Of a stretch of DNA of 64,000 bases, positions 26,070-39,200 are shown piece by piece; within the stretch, counting starts at the first letter, position 1, and each line of letters opens with the position of its first letter. The translations under genes and the position numbers were made by a program. The notes below the pieces were generated by a model that was not told the DNA's origin, searched no databases, and saw only the letters and a program-made list of their open reading frames with translations. The DNA is from Liolophura sinensis (taxonomy: Eukaryota > Mollusca > Polyplacophora > Chitonida > Chitonidae): NCBI RefSeq assembly GCF_032854445.1, contig NC_088306.1, forward strand, positions 16,711,764 to 16,775,763, in the 5' to 3' direction.

Positions 26070-27015
26070 TCAGCATTGCTTAAGGCAGCAAAAACTGTGA
26101 TATATCACTCAGTCACAAAGCTTTACTGAAAACCCACAGAACATCATCATCACTACCGGCAGCAAAAACTGTGATACACCACTCAGTCACAACGCATTAC
26201 TGAAATCTGTTAGAAAATCATAGCCAAAGGCAGTAAAAACTGTGATATACCACTCAGACACACAGCGTTACTGAAATCTGTCAGAAAATCACAGCCAAAG
26301 GCAGCAAAAACTGTGATACACCACTCAGTCACACCGCGTTACTGAAATCTGTCAGAAAATCAAAGCCAAAGGCAGCAAAGACTGTGATACACCATTCAGT
26401 CACAACGCGTTACTGAAATCTGTCAGAAAATCACAGCCAAAGGCAGCAAAGACTGTGATACACCATTCAGTCACAACGCGTTACTGAAATCTGTCAGAAA
26501 ATCACAGCCAAAGGCAGCAAAAACTGTGATATACCACTCAGACACACTGCGTTACTGAAATCTGTCAGAAAATCAAAGCCAAAGGCAGCAAAAACTGTAA
26601 TATACCACTCAGTCACAAAGCTTTACTGAAAACTCTCATAACATCATCACCACTTCCGGCAGCAAAAACTGTGATACACCACTCAGTCACACCGCATTAC
26701 TGAAATCTGTCAGAAAATCACAGCCAAAGGCAGCAAAAACTGTGACATACCACTCAGACACACAGCGTTACTGAAATCTGTCAGAAAATCACAGCCAAAG
26801 GTAGCAAAAACTGTGATACACCACTCAGACACACTGTGTTACTGAAATCTGTCAGAAAATCAAAGCCAAAGGCAGCAAAAACTGTAATATACCACTCAGT
26901 CACAAAGCTTTACTGAAAACTCTCATAACATCATCAGGGCTATAAGCAGCAAAAACTGTGCTGTACCACTCCGTCGCACAGCTTTACTGTAAACTCTCAG
27001 AACAACGTCCTCACT
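26070..27015. repeat. 71-bp minisatellite 3' of the USP gene
   Basis: About 13 units of 70-73 bp sharing GGCAGCAAAAACTGTGATA, CACTCAGTCACA, TTACTGAAATCTGTCAG and AAAATCACAGCCAAA. On the minus strand each unit carries TTTTCTGACAG followed by ATTTCAG, which resembles a 3' splice site. The nearest known exon (USP exon 16) is 210 bp away and shares no unit sequence. Confidence 0.93.
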
Positions 27016-27226
27016 ACAGGCAGAAATTGTTCAAATCACAAAAACAAGCCATCAAGGCTAATGCAGCTAAAGATAGCGCCTCTCAGCGGCTCAGCTCTAA
27101 TGGCTAATATTCCAGCAAACCACAGCTACTCAACCCTATTTTAAATCTCAACATCTGGTAAAGTTTGGCACACCCACAAATCTCTACCCCAGACTGACCT
27201 ATCTCACATGAGCATACATTATTCTA

Positions 27227-30200
27227 CTACAGGTAGAAATCAAATGTTGTGTCGGGTTCGCACGTTTGCACCGTCGACTCTTTCCTCTCCTTCAAGTTCT
27301 GCAGGATTAAGGCTAGGTTCTCAGCATTGACGGGGTTTTTGTTCTCCACGCTGCTGGAGGGCCGGATATCTGACAGACTGGTCACTGAGAACCCCTCACA
27401 CGTGCTGCTACACGGATCAGGGCCATCTGCTGACTTCCTCAGCTCTGTCAGAGGATCAAACCTCGTATCTGTTCCTAAAACGGATAGACAGAGACAAATG
27501 TTACTACGGCTGTTTCGCACTGTGCCGTACTAATCAAAGTCACCCAATAGCTTCTCACCAATACCGTCAGGTTGTGTGTTCAAGTCCAGCTCATGCTGGT
27601 TTTCCCCACACCATCATGCCTGTCGCCGTGGTATAAGTGAAATATTTTTTTAGTACAGCGTAAAACACCAATCAAATAAATAAATCAAATACTCCAAGTC
27701 TTTCACTGTGATCAGATACAGATATACATTTATCTTTTATGGTATTTGTCCTACAATGTCAGTTCCTCACTACAAAGTGGCATGTTTTGCCTGATTTTTT
27801 GCTGATCTTAGAAAGATTTTTCAAGGATTGCTTGAAAGGCAGGAGGATATCTTCCTGGAAAAATGTGATGTTCCTAAGCAACATTTTATGACCCTGATAT
27901 GCTGCTATATAGACACACTTCTCAGGGCAAATACATAACCGTAACTCAATGCCCACAATTTTTTTAGTTTCTACTGTAACATTGTTCTGCCCTTAAAGTG
28001 ACGTCATTATGATGAGCTGGGAATGGAACTTCTGATGTCAATATTTATTTATTTATTTATTTGATTTGTGTTTTAGTCTGTACTCAAAAATATTTCATCT
28101 AATCGACAGTAGCCAGCATTGTGGTGGGAGAAAACCGGGCAGAGCCTGGGAGGGACCCACAACCATCTGCAGGTTACGGACGGACCTTCTCTACAATGGC
28201 CAGAGAGGAAGCCAGCATGAACTGGACCTAAATTCACACCGACCACATTGGAGAGACTCCTGGGTCATTGCGCCACGATGGCATGTACTAACCACCTCGA
28301 CCATGGAGGCCCATGAAGTTAAAAAAAATAAAAATGACCTCATAGTTCTTCTGCCAGACGCTTGCCATGTCACCAATCTCTCTATTTAAGCTGCTGTTTT
28401 GTCAGCAGCTTTGGGATGTACTTGGTGGTTTCTCCCACCAATAAATGTCACTTCCGCGACAGGAGTGAACAATTTCTAAATATGCCTTTATCTCTTGGAC
28501 AATTTATCCCCAAAACTATGTGTATTACTAAGCAATTATGTGATCATTAAACACACCTTGTCTCTGGTAAAACAAGACGTATGCGCTGCTGTGGTCATCT
28601 TCCCGTGGCTCTCGCGCTGTCACTGTTTCGTCGTTGTAGTAAAACCACTGCTTGAGCAGTGGATGTTTGGTATAAGCTGTATAGTGGCCAGCATTAGCAC
28701 CTGGGGGGATTCAATTGTAGCATATTAATTATCACAACCAGTCATTTTATTAGCTCAACCACAGAACATACTCAAAAAAGGTAACTTGAATTGGAAAATT
28801 TTAAAGATATCTTCAGCATATTGGAATCTGAAAAGAGTACTCTTTGATACACTTTGCACAACCTCTAAGATACATCATGTATTGTAACTGATTCTAAATG
28901 TACTTCAATAATGCTGAACTACACAAAATGCAGACATAATCACAGTGCCGACTCACTAGAATGCTATGCTGAATACACTAAACAGCTTGCCCCATTCCCA
29001 GTTAAATAAGATTGGGCCAAGAAAACTTAAGATTGAATTTAATTCTGTTTCAGGTCTAAAAATGCCTTTTTTGTACTGATTGAAAAGTGAGGAGAAAATA
29101 AATACTTGGACTTTCGGAGAAGGCAAACATGAGCATCATCTTACCGCCAAAGTGACAGACAATACCATGTAAGTCATAGAGCAGTTGTTTGGTTCTTGGG
29201 CCGGATAAAAACTCGCTGAGATCCAAATTGTCCAGAGGAAAAACAACTTTGTTGTCAATCTTTGTGCTGGACAACTCATGAAAGACAAATCTGTAAACAA
29301 ACAAATTAGAGATCTTAAGCCTGAGCCTGAGGATGGAGACAAAAAAAACACAACATGTAAACATACCATCTGAATATTTTATTTTATTTATTTTGATTGG
29401 TGTTTTACGCCATACTCAAGAATATTCAAGGTGGGAGGAAACCGTGCTGAGGCAGGGGGAAACCCACGGCCATCCGCAGGTTGCTGCCAGACCTTCCCAC
29501 ATAGGGTACCATCTGAATAAGAAACATAGAAATCAGGTTCATAGAACAAACTAATACCAATATTACAGAATCCTTTGTGGTGAGAATCAGCAATAGGGGG
29601 GTTTCAAGTTTGTATTCTTTCACTGCTTAAGGTAAAATACCTTCTACTGTATCACATGACCTGTCAGAAATGTTGAGCAACTATTTTTATTTACATTTAC
29701 GATAACATGGGCACCTGAAAAAGGTTTCCGAAAAAGTTATTTAGAAAAACCGAACAATGGAGAAAATCGAGGAACAAAGCCTTTGTGAACTAAAGTTCCT
29801 GAAGCAAAGCCGTGTTAGTGATCTATCCAAATATGCAGAGACATTTGATAGGTAAATTAATGTCTTTTAATGTTTCCAAACATTTCTGATACAAAAGGAC
29901 TATTTTTACCTTTAGCGACAAAAGCGTTCGAACTCAAAGCTCCTCTATTCACAAAGACGTCAAATTAGTGCACTTAAAACCTTTCTGGCATAATGCGTGT
30001 GTTGTATGCAAACTCTCTTCAGCTGAGTACCTTAATGTCGAATTGATCGATTTGAAGTGAAATTGTTTGTTTACCTGCAGTGGATTTATCCATTTTTAGG
30101 AAATTTTTTCTCACAGAAACAGATAATGTTATAGGCACCCTGTGTCCGATTTTCAAACTCGCTAACTGAATAGCAAGTTCTCAGTTTATCCAGAAAAAGG

Positions 30201-33200
30201 TGAGACGGGTGACTGGTAAATTAATCTCAACAAATGTTGCCTAAGTCACATGATACAGAAGGACTTTTTTACCTTTAGTGACAAAAGAATTTCCACCTCG
30301 AAATTCCCAAATTGTCTTATTTATCCTGTTTCAACATATTGCCAGTATACAAACTTGTCACAAATATAATTAATCAGGCTCAACTTATTTTCTGCTGTTG
30401 ATACCATTACTCCACACTTGTATAGGCCAATACAAATAGTTATTAAGAAATTCATCCAAGACTTTGCCTAAATTTTCTCCACACAAACTGTAAGGCATGA
30501 CTTCTAACAAGCCATCTTTCTTCTGTTCAATGGCACTGAGTATGCTAGAAGGCCCTAACTACAATAAATGACATAAAATTTCTTCCACAAATTAAAGCGC
30601 ATTTTTAGAGGCAAACAAATGTCACAAATCTTATTTTTGGTGCTGAAACTTTCAATTTTCCAATAGAATATCTTCCCATATTCCAAGCAAACCTCAAAAC
30701 GACGTTCTAAAATAAATAGAAATCTCAGGATCCTGTTAATCATGGCCAAAATCTGTAGTCATTTAAGGTAGTTTAACTTGTGTCTGCAGACACACACACA
30801 CACATACACACACACACGACTGACTAAACCTGCACACTGTGGTTACCGTTTGAGGTGGATGATGAGAGTATCGGGATATCGCCAGACTGTCATGGTTTTT
30901 CTCGCTCTCTGATTCTGTGTGCATTGAGGGCAGTACCAGGGGTTGTGTTCATCTAATATCTCACTGTAAACAACAACAACATCACCCATAACTGAGGGTA
31001 CTACCAGGGGTTGTGTTCATCTGATATCTCACCGTAAATACCATAAAAATTCACCAAGTGTTTTGAAATCAACATACGACTTTTCATATATCTATATATC
31101 TGATTGTCACCTAACACGTTACTGAAGAATCTAATTATACTATTTTTATTTTCACTAACATGATTGTGAGCAGGTTTATGGGTGCAAGAAACAGAGGTGT
31201 TCAGGATAAACAACAGGCCTTTGGCAAGTTACTCACAGACTTTCCCACATGTGATATGCACACACACATATACAGCACACTTTTGGTGGACAAGTTGTGA
31301 AAAGTGGGAAGTGGGAGATGGGGGAATTTACAAATTCCACGTTCTCATCAAAGTATAGTTTTATACCTACATCTTGTATGTCCAAGCAACTAACAGAGAG
31401 GCTTTTAACTGCACATGTAGTTCTTGAATATACAAATACATTTTTTAAAAAACCTACATTTTAGTGTACATATCGTATCCTCTCCCACATATCCCAATTT
31501 TCACCAAAACATTCCTGTTTTAGAAATTAACATATAGGCCCTCACTATTTTCTTATTCCTCAAATCTGTATCCATTTCCAAGCCACACTCACCTTTCTGT
31601 AAATGCTCTGAAACAGTCATAAATGGTGATGGGGTCACGTGGGCGGAGTTTCTCCATTGACTTGTGATCCTGAGTGGGCGGGGCTTGTACCCCTGACAGG
31701 TCTGACACAGTGATGGTCAGATGGTCACCAGGCTGGAGGTTCACCTCTGAATCTCTGAGCACCAGGCAGCCTGTACAGTGAGCCGTGAAACCACACCGTG
31801 AACAGTGCAGGCCCTGGGGGGAAACAACAACAACATGTGAATCTTTTTAGTAACAGCGGAAATGGATAATACTGGTTTGCTGTGTAATACTTTACTAAAG
31901 ATCGTATCACCTTGCATGACAGTGCCCAGGTTTATGAGAGCCAGGAAAAAGGTCAGTGTAAACCCCCTCCCCGACACCTGATTCTGACTGCTGCTCTGAT
32001 GTTCGGTCAACATGAGCTGATTTGAAGACAATATCTGCTGTGTTCAACACAGTTCCCTGTGCGCATCTTGCTATTAAAAGTAAGATCTATTAACTGGTCC
32101 ATATCCCAGTCTCTCTACATTGTTTGTCCAATCAACTGGTTAGTTTTGAACTATGAGAAGTCAAGACTGCTTGTTACTTCACCAATTTGTGCTCTGAAAA
32201 GAAAATTCTGACAGGAATGAAGGTCTCACCTATCCACTCACAGAGATGTCATGAGATAAGAAGGAGGCAGGTTTAGCTTCAAACATGTCAGACATATTTT
32301 GCAACAAGTCAGAATTTAGAAACACATGCTAGGTGACAGTTTAGCGAGACTGTTGTCAGAGCTGAAATAGTTTGAACTTATCAGTCAGCCAGGTCCCAGG
32401 CTCATCCAACCAATCAATAATAGGTCATGACAAAAACTCACCTCTATTCCCAGTACAGGCACATATCCACATTAATGATTTTCAACACACATACCAGTCT
32501 TACAGACAAACGGACTGAGAGTTACATGTACATGCACAGAAGCACATAGAAGACAACAACATGGTGGTATTAGTACCTGTCCGTCTGTGAGAGAGATGTT
32601 GAAGGTTGTAGGGAAAGGTATGATGGTGTCAATCAGATCGTATAGGTCCTGCCCCCTCATCCTGCTGTACAGGTAGACCACATTAGGGTGGGAGAAGAGA
32701 TGGAGGCCTTCCCCATCCTGGTCAGAGTCCAGACGATATGCCACATGGACTGCTAACAGCCTACAGGTAAAAACAGGTAAAACAAACAATTAAAGTTTGC
32801 TATACAGGTAGACCACACTGGAGTGAGAGAAGAAATGGACGCCTTCCCCATCCTGGTCCGAGTCCAGACAATATGCCACAGGGGACTGCTAACTGCCTGC
32901 ATGTAAGAAACAGGTAATACAAACAATAAACCTTGCCATACAGGTAGATGACATTGGAGTGAGAGAAGAAATGGACACCTGCCCTATCCTGGTTTAAGTC
33001 CACATGAAATGCCACAGGGACTGCTAACAATAAAAGCTTGTAGTACAGGTAGACCATACTGCCAGACAATGTTCCTCTCATCAAACTAAAACAGTTTGAT
33101 CTATTAGCATCAGGTCAGACAAGTTTACCTATGCTGACTGCAATGCCAACCTTCAAGTTATATTCAAGCACCTCATAAAACTGTCACACAAGGCAGGACG

Positions 33201-36200
33201 CTGTCTTGTGTGACAGTGTGACGCTGAGCATTGAAAGAGACTGACCTTACACTACCTGAGTCTACTCGCACACAGAACCGAACTTACCTCGTTTTGGAGT
33301 TCCTGTTACTTTGGCCCCCCAGAGGGAGAAAGCCTTCCACAGGGTTGACTGGGATAGAGCACACCTGCACAAGGAAACATACGGCCTTCATCAGTGATCT
33401 ATGATCAAAAAGTATGGAACCAGTAAATTATACTTTGAGTTTGAAGAACTGTATTGACTGCTGAGTTTGGCTAAAAGTTTAAACATAAAATATGACCTAT
33501 TACCAGTATTAGCTAATACACTTTTGAACAATGGGGCCCTGATGAACTAGTGCGTGTTTGTTGTCAAAGAAAATTCTTTGGAAAATAACAGATAACTCAC
33601 TGGACAGGTAAAAGCAACATCTCCATAATGTTTGAATGACATCTGCAAGAAGAAAAATCAATACAATATATACATATATATGTAAACTGATTAATATTCA
33701 ATACTAGAGCCTGTGCTTTTATCTAAACAGCTGTACAAGAAGACACCAGATACCCAATAGCTACTTCACACCAGCTTGAGGAAGGACTACAGCAACACTA
33801 CATGAATGGGCCCCAGGAAATCATTGCACTAATCTTTGGTGGTTAAGAATCAATTGTGTCTCTAAGAGTAACCACAACTGCTGCATCTAGAAAGAAAATG
33901 CCCATTCAACTTGTTTATGCTATAACATTGTTGGGTCATTTGCTGCAGACTGTCTGCAGAGGAACAGCTCTGACAAAGTGTGCCCTCACAGAACAAACTC
34001 ACCTCCAGATAGCTCTGACAAAGTGTGCCCTCACACAACAAACTCGCCTCCAGACAGCTCTGACAAACTGTGCCCTCACACAACGAACTCATCTCCAGAC
34101 AGCTCTGACAAAGTGTGTCCTCACACAACAAGCTCGCCTCCAGATAACTCTCACAACAAACTCGCCTCCAGATAGCTCTGACAAAGAGTGCCCTCACATA
34201 ACATACTCACCTCCAGATAGCTCTGACAAAGTGTGCCCTCACACAACTAACTCATCTCCAGACAGCTCTGACAAAGTGTGCCCTCACACAACAAACTCAT
34301 CTCCAGACAGCTCTGACAAAGTGTGCCCTCACACAACAAACTCACCTCCAGACAGCTCTAACAAATTATGCCCTCACACAACAAACTCACCTCCAGACAG
34401 CTCTGACAAAGTGTGTCCTCACACAACAAACTCACCTCCAGACAGCTCTGACAAAGTGTGCCCTCACACAACTAACTCATCTCCAGACAGCTCTGACAAA
34501 GTGCGCCCTCACACAACAAACTCACCTCCAGACAGCTCTAACAAATTATGCCCTCACACAACAAACTCACCACCAGACAGCTCTAACAAATTATGCCCTC
34601 ACACAACAAACTCATCTCCATACAGCTCTAACAAATTATGCCCTCACACAACAAACTCACCTCCAGACAGCTCTGACAAAGCGTGCCCTCGCATGACGGA
34701 TGAACCATGAGATCGCTGTCCACCATCTCCTCCAAACAGATTGCACATGAACGCCACTGCTGCGTGCTAGGAACGTCTACCTGCTGGGATGGTGGGTCAA
34801 CCACAATATCCATGGTCCAGGTTCCAACAACGTAATCTGAAGAAGTCACTTCTGATCTGGATCCTGACGTAGATGACCAAGCCTGGACACCAGTGATATC
34901 CAAATCTGGAGAATTCATTCTCGGCGTTTCTCCATCAAAACCAGCCGAAAATCCAGATCCTGCCACCCCTGCTGGTAGCATGGGCTCATCCAACTCAAGC
35001 GGAAGTCTCTGCTCCAACACAGCTGGTGATATGTCTCTTGTAGTGTCTGGCATGTCAAGTCCCTCCTTGTCTTCTTCCAGTTTGTGAGTGGAAAACAAAC
35101 CCACATTGGAGAAAATGTCCTGCTCTGTGGATTCCGCAGACGTGCACGTCGCTGTTGATGAACTGCACCTCATCTCATACTCCTGGCCAGTACATGTATT
35201 CAATAGGCAGGATTTATCAGTAGGGGATTGGTCCATGGATTCAATCTCAGTTATCTCCCCTTCAGAGATCAATGGGGGAGGTGCTGGCAGCATATTGAAG
35301 GCGTAAATGAGACGTGTAGAATCATTCACATAACCCAACATCACACTATCATCCTACAAAACAGAAGCACTGACGTTAACATTCAATACACACATGTAAA
35401 TACCACAACACAATACACACATGAAAATACCAGACAAAATACACCTATTGTAAATACCAGAACATAATACACACAAGTAAATACCACAACACAGTACACA
35501 CATATAAATACCAGACAAAATACACATATTGTAAATACCATAACACAATATACCATATGTAAATACCACAACACAGTACACATGTCAATACCAGACAAAA
35601 TACACATATTGTAAATACCATAACACAACATACCATATGTAAATACCAGAACACAATACACACATGTAAATACCAGACAAATACACCTAATGTAAATACC
35701 AGAACACAATACACACACGTAAATACCAGACAAAATACATACATTGTACACACCAGAAAATAATGCACATAAGTTCATGTACCAGAAAACAATACACATA
35801 TGTAAATATCAGAAAACAATACACATGTCTAAATATCAGAAAACAATACACATACATAAATACCAGAACACAACAAACATATGCAAATTCCAGAAAAAAA
35901 ACAAACATATTGTAAATAACAGAAAACAATGCACATACATAAATATCAGAAAACAACACACTTATAGTATGTAAATATCAGATAACAACACACTTATAGT
36001 ATGTAAATACCAGACAACAATATATGTATGATGAAAGCTTGTTTTCCCTCAAAGGCTAGTGCCAATGTTCCCATTGTTTTGTGTATACACTGTTTCAAAC
36101 AAATTCAGCTCGTTTTCCACACCTGCTAAGCTCTTGACCACAATGAACCCAAAGAATTTACATTTGGTGGCAAGGGTACCAAAGAGCTCGCTTAAGAATG

Positions 36201-39200
36201 CAAAAACTTCTGCTCCATACATAAACAACTTAAAGGATACATGAAAACGAACTAGAAAACTATAAAAAAAATTATGTTTCTATACCAAAGGCAAAAAAAA
36301 TATGCCCCAGAACTTTTGTTAAAAAAATTTCATTTTGGGTGTATTTTTATATCTATTACCCCTCTATATTATGCTTATTTTCCATCAGTGGTGGGATTTT
36401 TTCAGAAATTATGTCATCGTTGATCTTGCTCAGATCTTGGTGAACGACCCTGAAGTGCCCCGAGCCCAGTGAACTGTGCCACTACAGTGTGTGTAAGGTG
36501 ACATGTACACAGGCACTGCATGGCTTCTTCTGGCCAGCTTAGCGCCCATCCGCGCCCCTACACTTGCCTCCATTCAGTTTGTTTCTCGCACCCCTGCCCC
36601 CAATTCAGCCAGATCTGTACGGTTTGTCCCCTAGAGAGATCTTTTTAAATTGGAATCATTGTCGACGTCACCACTGTAAGCTACTTAATTTCAGCTGAAA
36701 ATTTGTTTGTACTGTTATATGTTATTACAAATGATAATCTGCACATTAAGCCATAAAACCAAAGTGTTTCATGTATCCTTTAAACGTCAACAATGGAACA
36801 TCGCCTTCGTCATATTGTGCTTTATATGCATGTACAACCTGAGCTCCAGACATACACTGCTTTTTGAGATACCACCCCTGACATTTATCTGAACATTGTT
36901 TTATCTTTCATTGGGTATTCCCAGGTATTACAATATCTATGCCTGTATTTTGTACAAGAGAGCTCAGTACATATAAAAGTTCTATTTCATGTTTTAGGAC
37001 AAAAGTTTTACGGTTTCTTTGGGAAAGATTCACCACCAAAGGTAGTATATTATGACCTTTATTTGCCTTTTTGGGGGTAAAGACGACGTATTCTATCATA
37101 CTGACCAGAATCCTGGAGATGTGAGAATCGAGGACCTCAGCCATGATGATGTCACAGTTCTCAAGCCCTAGCAATGTCCTCAACTCCTTCTTCAGCTTCT
37201 GAATGTTGTCATTCTTGTGCATTGTGAACAGATAGCGTGTTGGTGGCATATCACATGTTATAAATATCACACCTGCCGAAAAAAAGAGCAATTTTTTTAC
37301 ACTGAATTTTATAATCATGCTGTCACTTTTGTGTAAGGTTTATGACATGTTACAAATAAGTGATGTTTAAAGCCACACTTAAGAATTTAGCAACTCTGTC
37401 ACGAAAAATCATTTCCAAAATTACAGCAAACAAAATATCTGCTAACATATCTAGTGTCTGTACATAAATGTATATACACTGTAAATATTTGACCTTTTTA
37501 ACCTCTAAAGTACTTTTTTCATTGGAATTTATGCCTACAATTATAATGAAAATGACACCAAAAATGATTTGTTTGTGTCGCTAAATATGCAAGCTTATAA
37601 AATTGTGCAAATTATTTCTCTACATCCCATAGCTCTCTACATTTATCGCAGAGGTGGTTGAAAAGGTCAAAGAAGGGTATATACAATGGTTCTGGCCAGG
37701 AAGGAGTAAGGGGAGATAACTCACTAATCTGTCTCTCCATGGCATGGGGCAATGGTACTGACAGGTACATGAATGGTTCATGAGTTACTGACACGTGCTG
37801 GCATTCAGAACATATCACCTACAACAGCAACAACATGGCACAGGGTTATAATTATTTAAGTGGTCGAATTAATAATTCATTCCAGCTACATTCACATGTA
37901 TAAATGAAACTCGTGTATGGAAATGAAAAACAAACAAAACCATTCTGCTGTGTAGGAAGGATGGGCTGATTGATCGATCGGTGTTTAACACCATAATCAA
38001 AAACATGTGGTTGGAGTTATGGGGGGAGGAAACCAGAGAGAGGAAATCACAGGCCTTTGACATATAAATGACAAACTTTCATACATGAGGCGCCCGAATT
38101 TTCACTAGCTCGGCAAACTCTGTATATATGATATCGGGAGAAGGGCAGAGAAAGTACTGCATTTGATATACTTGATATTTTGCCTGATTATACTCAGATT
38201 AAATATGTAGCATAATCTACCATAAAAATGCAAGTTTCAACACAAAATGTAACATTTTATGGCATATATTTGTCTCTAAAAATGCACTTTGTTGGGCAAA
38301 TTTGAGGGGCAAACAAGGCCTACTCCCACCCGTCTCAGCGTCCGATTACCTGATGCTGCCATTCCCTTGAAGTGCCCTTTGCGTCAAAAAAAAGGAAAAA
38401 AGCAACAGTCCGAACTCATTATAAGATTCGGATTATCTGCTCGCAAGGCTTCGACTAGCCACATTAGGTTTGGCGAATATAATTTTGCCAAAAATATATG
38501 CCTGGAGTCCCTTCGCCACAGTGGCGAAAGCAATGGATGCCTTTCAACTTCAGTTGTTTAGGGTTAAAGTTTGTAAATTTACTCAAATCTAATTTTGGAT
38601 CCAGAATCAAGAAGGAGCGAGTGACTTCAGTGTGAAAGAACTCGTTTATAAAAACAAGTTTTTAAAGAGCATTTAAAGTCGTTAATGTATGCCCTGAAGC
38701 AGGTGAAGGCAATCTGACAGGCAATTAGTCCATTAACATTCAGATTATGTGGACCGGGAATTACTTTCAATTTACTTTCAAAAAAAAAAAAAAAAAGCCG
38801 ACTGACCGGACTTCAAAAAATAGGGTTTGTTACCTGCAACAAACAACTTTTTAATGATGGCCTGGGGAAGTATAATACATCCGGGACAGCAGAGTTCTCC
38901 ACATATCAGCAAATACAAGCCATCCTTAGACTGAATTTTGGGGCTAGGTACATATACCTGTAGTGGGGTGGAGTTCAACCGTAGGAACCAAGGCCCTTAA
39001 AGATGTACAAGAATCGAACTATTCAACAATGAGGTGCCCTTCACCGGTGGTTCCACCCTCTTCTTATCTGAGGCTAGATTAGGCCCTAGCAAATACAGTG
39101 AACTACTTTGTAACATCACCTGACCTGCCCTAGGAGTGTTTAAACAATACAGATATACATATACATTAATGCAGAACTTACAGTGCTACGGAACTGCCCT

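Noticed and set aside
33856-34710. 284-codon plus-strand frame rich in PPDSSDK and CPHTTN
   Set aside because: Antisense of the 45-bp array derived from the USP RING exon; no start or splice context and no homologue.
35383-35974. Frames rich in CVYCVLVF or YQKTIH
   Set aside because: Artefacts of a low-complexity intronic repeat.
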